DNA of 10,936 nucleotides, taken from positions 1-10,936 of the forward strand of contig CANHBE010000069.1 in the NCBI GenBank assembly GCA_947458575.1, given 5' to 3'. The position numbers were made by a program, and so were the translations under genes. Positions 6,286 to 10,936 of this stretch are shown in pieces. The first letter of the stretch is position 1, and every line of letters begins with the position of its first letter. The notes under the pieces were generated by a model that saw only the letters and a program-made list of their open reading frames with translations, was not told where the DNA came from and did not search any database. The stretch is from Flavobacteriaceae bacterium (GTDB lineage: Bacteria; Bacteroidota; Bacteroidia; Flavobacteriales; Flavobacteriaceae).

Positions 6286-9200
6286 TTATGAAGAAATCAT
6301 CCGATGCCGTGGCAATCCAATCTCGTGTTCCTGAGGATATGGTGCGCGTCGCGTCATGCTCACATCTTCGCGAATCTGTTGGTGCGTTTTGAATTGCTGT
6401 TCGTTAGAATTGGCGTAACGCGGGTCGGCAATAAAAGGCATCTTCGCCATTTTGACGACGGTGATGGTTGGAAAGTGAAAATCTACTTCCACTTTACCCA
6501 ATAACAAATAGCAACCGCCTCCCTGAAACGGGTATTGTTGCAGACTGTCTGGGAAATGCGCCGTGTCAAAAAATTCTCCTTCAGCATCAATCCAAGTTCC
6601 GAAATACATTTCGCCTCTTTTGGTCGGAACGTGCTTGCGCGAGATTAAATAAGCCAACATCTTCACGGTTTTTTTGTGATGGTTCAATAGGTCTTTCGCC
6701 ATCACATCGCCACGGTAGTTGGTTTGTAGTAAATCGAAAGGGGAACAAGAAACGGGAAAACTCAAGAGTTCAATTTCATCAAAAGCATCTTCAAACGGCG
6801 CACGTTCCAATTCGGGAAGTTGGTATTCTTTGACGGGCTCTTGCAGCAACATCAGATTCCGGTTTTCTGGTTTGAAGTTGATCAGGATCAAACGCGCCGC
6901 CACCAACAATTGGTTTTTGCTTTTTCCGGTGAAACGGAATGCTCCAATAAAAATGAGAATTTGAATGCCTTCTATACCAATGGGAATGCGGTTGATAAAA
7001 TTTTCCAGCGACAGATAATCGCCGTTTTTTTCACGCTCCGAAACAATATGCATCGCCAATTTATAGGCTAAGCCTTCTAAATGCATCAATCCCAAATAGA
7101 TGTCCTTGCCATACAAGGTCGTTTCGTACTCACTTTTGTTGACACAAGGATTGTGGATGATGGCTCCCGACATTCTAGCTTCGTGTATATACACTTCTGT
7201 TCGGTAAAAACCACCTTGGTTGTTGATGACCGCCACCATAAATTCGATAGGATAGTACACTTTCAAATACAAACTTTGGTAACTTTCTACCGCATAGGAA
7301 GCGGAATGTGCTTTGCAAAACGAATAGCCTGCAAAGGATTCTATTTGACGGTAGATTTCTTGACTCAAGAGTTCGGGATGTCCTTTTTGCAAACAAGACT
7401 GAAAGAAGTCGTCTTTTACCTTTTGCAATGCGGCTTTCGATCGTCCTTTGCCACTCATGGCCCTGCGGAGAATATCGCCGTCGGCAGCTGATAATCCACC
7501 GTAGTGTAAGGCAATTTTAATCACATCTTCTTGATACACCATAATGCCATAGGTTTCTCCGAGTTGCTCTTTGAACACATCATGAAAATACTCGAATTGA
7601 TTCGGGAAATTGTGACGAAAGATATATTCCTTCATCATACCCGATTGCGCCACACCGGGGCGAATGATAGAAGATGCCGCCACAAGAGTTTTGTAATTAT
7701 CACATTTGAGTCGACGCAACAAGCCACGCATAGCTGGACTTTCAATATAAAAGCAGCCTATGGTTTTCCCGCAACTGAGAAACTCGTTGGCTTTGGCTTC
7801 GTTTTTCGAGAGTTTGGTGTTCCGAATATCAACTTTAATACCTCGATTTTTCTCAATTAGTTTTTTGCAATCATCGATGTGACCAATGCCGCGTTGACTC
7901 AAGATATCAAATTTCTCAAAGCCAATATCTTCTACCACATGCATGTCGAATAGCACAATCGGGAAACCTTTGGGCGGCATTTCGAGCACGGTGTAGTTGG
8001 TAATGGGTTCCTCGGAAATGAGTATCCCACAGGAATGCATGCTCCGTTGGTTGGGATATTTTTCGAGTAACATGCCGTATTCCTGCACCATTTTGACAAT
8101 CGAATTTTTATCGTGCATAGCCATGGGGTTGCGTGCTAATGCATCGAGTTCTGCTTTAGGTAAACCAAAGACTTTCCCCACTTCTCGGAAGATCGATCTG
8201 TATTTGAATTCGACATTCGTTCCACAAAAAGCGACGTGTTCTTTGCCGTATCGGGTGAAAATATAATCGAGGATGACATCGCGTTCTTTCCAAGACCAAT
8301 CGATGTCGAAATCAGGTGGACTCTTGCGATTTTCATTGAGGAACCGCTCGAAATACAGGTCGAGTTCAATCGGGCAAATATCGGTAATACCTAAGCAGTA
8401 AGCGATAATGCTATTGGCACCACTACCGCGACCAATATGTAGAAATCCACGGCTGTTGCTGTATCGGATAATATCCCAAGTAATGAGGAAGTAGCCGCTA
8501 AATTCCAGTTGATCAATGACGCGTAGTTCTTTTTCAACTCGAGCCAAGGCAATCGGATCGTCTTTGCCGTAGCGCCATGCCAAACCTTGATAGGCGAGGG
8601 TGGTGAGCAACGCCATATCGTCTTTCTGATTGTTGGTGTAGTATTTTTTGTTTTTGGGTGTTGTGAAATCGAATTCGAAATGACAATTATCAATAATATC
8701 TTGGGTGTTTTGAGTGATTTGAGGGTATTCGGTGTACTTACAGATGAGTTCCGATTCAGGAATCATAAAATCAGTAGTGCTGCAATAGTCTTCGGGCGTC
8801 AGTTTGGATAAAATGGTGTTGGTGTCAATCGCCCGGAGAATTTTATGCAAGTTGAATTCCTTTTTGGTGCGAAAAGTCACAGGTTGCCAAACGACCATTT
8901 TATCGATTTTGCTTTTCCATTTTGTAGCGTATAATTTGGGTAATTGTTCAGGTCGGATGCCGATGTATTCGTGCGCTTTTAATCGATTGGGTTCTTTTTC
9001 AAAAGCGTAAATGACATACACGTTATCGAAATCGGGAGCTTGTTCGGGCAGCGGTGTTTTGTCGAGGTTGTGCCGGGTCAGAAAGCGATTCATCTCGGCC
9101 AAGCCGCTGCGATTTTTAGCCAATCCAATGTAGCGCAACTGATGATTGTACCGAAACTCGATACCTACGAGTGGCTTGATATTTACCGATTGACAAGCTT

Positions 9201-9345
9201 TGATGAACTCATAGATACCCGTGACGGTATTGATATCGGTTAGCGCCATCGCTTGTACACCGCAGACAGCAGCTTGTTCCACCAGCTCACTCACGGAAAT
9301 GGTGCCATATCGCAAACTGTGGTAAGAGTGGGTGTTGAGGTACAT
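6286..9345 (-). CDS. dnaE2: Error-prone DnaE2-type DNA polymerase III alpha subunit
   Basis: This 1019-residue C-family polymerase is shorter than replicative DnaE (about 1150-1500). It starts with a PHP domain (about 1-220), then the polymerase core: GRGSGANS (305-312), catalytic PDFDID (344-349, Asp345 and Asp347) and the third Asp at about 480 in FEKFDIL. Further core motifs are YGIMVYQEDV (599-608), DGDILRRAMSGK (622-633) and FCKAHSASYA (676-685). A helix-hairpin-helix-like part (about 778-805) and an OB-fold-like part (about 893-970) follow. It ends without the extended tau-binding tail of replicative enzymes. The PHP signature is degraded: LNTHS (3-7) replaces the usual His-x-His, and TDIN (36-39) replaces TDH, so a metal-dependent proofreading site is unlikely. 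The gene follows dinB by 63 bp on the same strand, probably as one operon. This layout parallels imuB-dnaE2, so translesion synthesis is the inferred role. I favour DnaE2 over a main replicase because of length and context. Confidence 0.93.
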   Translation of the reverse strand: MYLNTHSYHSLRYGTISVSELVEQAAVCGVQAMALTDINTVTGIYEFIKACQSVNIKPLVGIEFRYNHQLRYIGLAKNRSGLAEMNRFLTRHNLDKTPLPEQAPDFDNVYVIYAFEKEPNRLKAHEYIGIRPEQLPKLYATKWKSKIDKMVVWQPVTFRTKKEFNLHKILRAIDTNTILSKLTPEDYCSTTDFMIPESELICKYTEYPQITQNTQDIIDNCHFEFDFTTPKNKKYYTNNQKDDMALLTTLAYQGLAWRYGKDDPIALARVEKELRVIDQLEFSGYFLITWDIIRYSNSRGFLHIGRGSGANSIIAYCLGITDICPIELDLYFERFLNENRKSPPDFDIDWSWKERDVILDYIFTRYGKEHVAFCGTNVEFKYRSIFREVGKVFGLPKAELDALARNPMAMHDKNSIVKMVQEYGMLLEKYPNQRSMHSCGILISEEPITNYTVLEMPPKGFPIVLFDMHVVEDIGFEKFDILSQRGIGHIDDCKKLIEKNRGIKVDIRNTKLSKNEAKANEFLSCGKTIGCFYIESPAMRGLLRRLKCDNYKTLVAASSIIRPGVAQSGMMKEYIFRHNFPNQFEYFHDVFKEQLGETYGIMVYQEDVIKIALHYGGLSAADGDILRRAMSGKGRSKAALQKVKDDFFQSCLQKGHPELLSQEIYRQIESFAGYSFCKAHSASYAVESYQSLYLKVYYPIEFMVAVINNQGGFYRTEVYIHEARMSGAIIHNPCVNKSEYETTLYGKDIYLGLMHLEGLAYKLAMHIVSEREKNGDYLSLENFINRIPIGIEGIQILIFIGAFRFTGKSKNQLLVAARLILINFKPENRNLMLLQEPVKEYQLPELERAPFEDAFDEIELLSFPVSCSPFDLLQTNYRGDVMAKDLLNHHKKTVKMLAYLISRKHVPTKRGEMYFGTWIDAEGEFFDTAHFPDSLQQYPFQGGGCYLLLGKVEVDFHFPTITVVKMAKMPFIADPRYANSNEQQFKTHQQIREDVSMTRRAPYPQEHEIGLPRHRMISS

Positions 9346-9385
9346 GGTTGGTTGTCAGTTGTCGGTTGTCGGTTGTTGGTTTTGG
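9346..9385 (-). repeat. Heptamer tandem repeat immediately upstream of dnaE2
   Basis: On the plus strand the 7-bp units are GTTGTCA (9351), GTTGTCG (9358), GTTGTCG (9365), GTTGTTG (9372) and the decayed GTTTTGG (9379), preceded by GGTTG. Read in the gene's sense this is an A/C-rich leader with very little G, ending directly at the dnaE2 ATG. It takes up most of the 63-bp dinB-dnaE2 spacer. It would be poorly structured in RNA, which suits start-codon access in a phylum that rarely uses Shine-Dalgarno pairing. Confidence 0.75.
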
Positions 9386-9408
9386 AATTTAGATTTTGGA
9401 ATTTTATT

Positions 9409-10560
9409 TCATAATTTATTTTTCAAAATTGTTCCCGCTCGCCCGACAGCATTGAAACCGAATCGTTTTTTCATTTTATCCATCGCTTGGTAGAGTGCAA
9501 TCATTTCTAAGGTATCTTCGAAAAGGTTGATTTGGTAAGTACCGCGTACCAATCCGTTAAAATTGACGCCAATCATGCGGAGTCGCATTCGACGGTCGTA
9601 GAGCTTGTCAAAGAGTTCGCTCACAATTTTGATTAATACATGATCAGCCGAAGTATAAGCTATGCTGCATTGTTTGGTCTGCGTATCAAAGTTGGCGTAT
9701 TTGATTTTGACGACCACCGTTGAGGTTAGCCATTGTTCGGAACGCAACTGATAAGCCAGCTTTTCAACCATGGCAGTCAGTATCGATTTCATCGCCTTGA
9801 TGTCGATAGAATCCTGTGTAAAAGTTTGCTCGGTAGAGATCGATTTTCTTTCACGGTATGGTTCTACCGGATTGTGATCAATACCATTGGCTTTTTTCCA
9901 GAGTTCGATGCCATTTTTGCCAATCATTTGTTGGAGTACTTCGGCGGGCATTTCCGAAAGCGTTTGGATGGTTCTAATTCCGATTCTCGATAGTAATTGA
10001 AAGGTAACATCGCCCACCATGGGGATTTTTTTGACCGATAACGGATTCAGAAAATGTCGCACTTGGCTTTCCGGAATTTCGAGATTTCCTTTGGGTTTAC
10101 CTTCTCCGGTACCAATTTTAGAGACGGTTTTGTTTACGGATAGCGCAAAACTAATCGGCAAACCGGTTTCCCGGGTAACAGTCTGTGCCAACTCGTGAGT
10201 CCATTTGTAGCAGCCGTAAAATTTATCCATACCCGTAATATCCAAATAATGCTCATCAATACTTGCCTTTTCTACTATCGGCGCTTTCTCTTCAATAATC
10301 TGCGTGACGGTTGAAGAAAGTTTCGAATACAATTCCATATCACCTTTGATAACCTTCGCTTGCGGACATAATTTTAAAGCCATTCGAATAGGCATGGCAG
10401 AACGAACCCCAAAAGTGCGTGCTTCATAAGAACAGGAAGCTACGACGCCTCTGTCGCCACCACCTATGATTAAAGGAATTCCCTCTAATTTAGAATTGGT
10501 TAACCTTTCGCAGGAAACGAAGAAGGTGTCTAGATCTAGATGTACGATGGCACGTGACAT
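9409..10560 (-). CDS. dinB: DNA polymerase IV (DinB), Y-family translesion polymerase
   Basis: This 383-residue protein is a complete Y-family polymerase that copies past damaged bases. The catalytic acidic residues are present: Asp9 in VHLDLDTFFVSCE (6-18), and Asp102 and Glu103 in ASIDEHYLDIT (99-109). Phe14 sits at the steric-gate position. The fingers carry ASCSYEARTFGVRSAMP (41-57). A helix-hairpin-helix thumb follows (about 177-231), then the little finger (from about 240). QINLF (343-347) matches the sliding-clamp binding consensus QxxLF and is followed by a helical tail ending at 383. With an intact active site it is not an ImuB-type inactive scaffold. The downstream partner is dnaE2. 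No lexA-like gene is visible upstream before the window ends, and I find no clear SOS-type operator, so damage control of expression is expected from the family and not shown here. Confidence 0.96.
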   Translation of the reverse strand: MSRAIVHLDLDTFFVSCERLTNSKLEGIPLIIGGGDRGVVASCSYEARTFGVRSAMPIRMALKLCPQAKVIKGDMELYSKLSSTVTQIIEEKAPIVEKASIDEHYLDITGMDKFYGCYKWTHELAQTVTRETGLPISFALSVNKTVSKIGTGEGKPKGNLEIPESQVRHFLNPLSVKKIPMVGDVTFQLLSRIGIRTIQTLSEMPAEVLQQMIGKNGIELWKKANGIDHNPVEPYRERKSISTEQTFTQDSIDIKAMKSILTAMVEKLAYQLRSEQWLTSTVVVKIKYANFDTQTKQCSIAYTSADHVLIKIVSELFDKLYDRRMRLRMIGVNFNGLVRGTYQINLFEDTLEMIALYQAMDKMKKRFGFNAVGRAGTILKNKL

Positions 10561-10562
10561 TT

Positions 10563-10604
10563 TTGGTTGTATGTTATTGGTTGTATGTTGTTGGTTGTCA
10601 GTTT
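10563..10604 (-). repeat. 14-bp (2 x 7) tandem repeat immediately upstream of dinB
   Basis: Three 14-bp units stand in a row on the plus strand: TTGGTTGTATGTTA (10563-10576), TTGGTTGTATGTTG (10577-10590) and TTGGTTGTCAGTTT (10591-10604). They resolve into the same GTTGTNN heptamer seen in front of dnaE2, and a 14-mer (GTTGGTTGTCAGTT) is identical at 10590-10603 and 9347-9360. In the gene's sense it is an A/C-rich leader that ends 2 nt before the dinB ATG. Confidence 0.75.
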
Positions 10605-10623
10605 TTCGTGTTCATTATCAAAA

Positions 10624-10754
10624 TCGTCAGTTCGAGTGTTTTTTGCGCAGTACAACGGAGCAAAAAATGTATCGAGAACTCTTGCTTGCAACACTTCTCG
10701 ATACAATTTCAAAAACAGCTAGTCGCAGTTTTTAAAATCACTCGAAGTGACGAC
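10624..10754 (+). repeat. Palindromic intergenic repeat, copy 1
   Basis: This 131-bp unit is identical to the one at 10806-10936. Its ends form an imperfect inverted repeat: GTCAGTTCGAGTG (10626-10638) and CACTCGAAGTGAC (10739-10751), pairing at 12 of 13 positions. Inside are two nested hairpins: TTTTTTGC/GCAAAAAA (10639-10646 and 10660-10667) and TGTATCGAGAA/TTCTCGATACA (10668-10678 and 10695-10705, 11 perfect pairs, 16-nt loop). Nothing coding is supported. It resembles a MITE- or REP-like element with folded RNA or DNA potential. It starts 64 bp upstream of dinB. Confidence 0.85.
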
Positions 10755-10805
10755 ATTGATCGGCAATCTCATGCTCTTAAATAATACAATCGTACATCTA
10801 CTCAC

Positions 10806-10936
10806 TCGTCAGTTCGAGTGTTTTTTGCGCAGTACAACGGAGCAAAAAATGTATCGAGAACTCTTGCTTGCAACACTTCTCGATACAATTTCAAAAACAG
10901 CTAGTCGCAGTTTTTAAAATCACTCGAAGTGACGAC
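10806..10936 (+). repeat. Palindromic intergenic repeat, copy 2
   Basis: This is an exact copy of 10624-10754 at an offset of 182 bp, in the same orientation, with the same terminal inverted repeats and nested hairpins. A 51-bp spacer of unrelated sequence (10755-10805) separates the copies. The window stops on the last base of the repeat, so a longer array may continue outside. Confidence 0.85.

Noticed and set aside
6468..6833. Plus-strand open frames of 100-136 codons antisense to dnaE2 (for example 6468-6833 and 7081-7491)
   Set aside because: They are antisense shadows of a confident polymerase gene and show no domain, signal peptide or conserved motif.
10561..10623. Search for a LexA/SOS operator upstream of dinB
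   Set aside because: No CTGT-N8-ACAG or GAAC-N4-GTTC type dyad is present in the short upstream region, so no operator is annotated.
10466..10784. Two plus-strand open frames (10466-10735 and 10554-10784) across the dinB start and repeat copy 1
   Set aside because: They overlap dinB and the palindromic repeat, and the translations are low-complexity and Cys/Val-rich with no family signal.
10624..10936. CRISPR array reading of the right-edge repeats
   Set aside because: Only two 131-bp units with one 51-bp spacer and no cas genes; unit length and nested palindromes do not fit CRISPR repeats.

Overview
The window is about 11 kb of moderately AT-rich bacterial DNA, almost certainly from the phylum Bacteroidota. 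The evidence is the protein families: a ChaN-like protein, a stand-alone NUMOD4/HNH protein with a helix-turn-helix tail, an M1 aminopeptidase with a GGMEH motif, and a short error-prone DnaE beside DinB. Supporting signs are signal peptides ending in AQ or GQ, start codons without Shine-Dalgarno sequences, and a TAnnTTTG-type -7 box. Detail of the HNH and polymerase families suggests a Sphingobacteriia/Chitinophagia-type organism, but this is recalled family resemblance and not a measured placement.

All six confident genes lie on the minus strand. Read from high to low coordinates, the window starts with two exact copies of a 131-bp palindromic repeat (10624-10936). Next come dinB (10560-9409) and a dnaE2-like C-family polymerase gene (9345-6286). 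A 269-bp spacer carrying small dispersed repeats follows, then a secreted M1 metallo-aminopeptidase (6016-3464). A 385-bp spacer holds a decayed copy of the palindromic repeat. After it come an HNH/HTH protein (3078-2500), a secreted ChaN-family protein (2351-1425) and a GH53 endo-galactanase lipoprotein (1346-267). The last 266 bp hold a GC-rich repeat-like element.

The clearest functional unit is dinB-dnaE: a catalytically intact Y-family polymerase beside a short C-family alpha subunit. This resembles the imuB-dnaE2 mutasome of other phyla and points to damage-induced translesion synthesis. Both genes are preceded by the same kind of A/C-rich heptamer tandem repeat, ending at or next to the start codon. 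The other genes look like ordinary envelope or secreted functions (peptide degradation, galactan degradation, possible heme/iron handling) with no obvious shared pathway.

I see no phage, conjugation, CRISPR, toxin-antitoxin or defence system. The unexplained content is mainly non-coding: the palindromic repeat family, the heptamer leaders, and the GC-rich element at the left edge.
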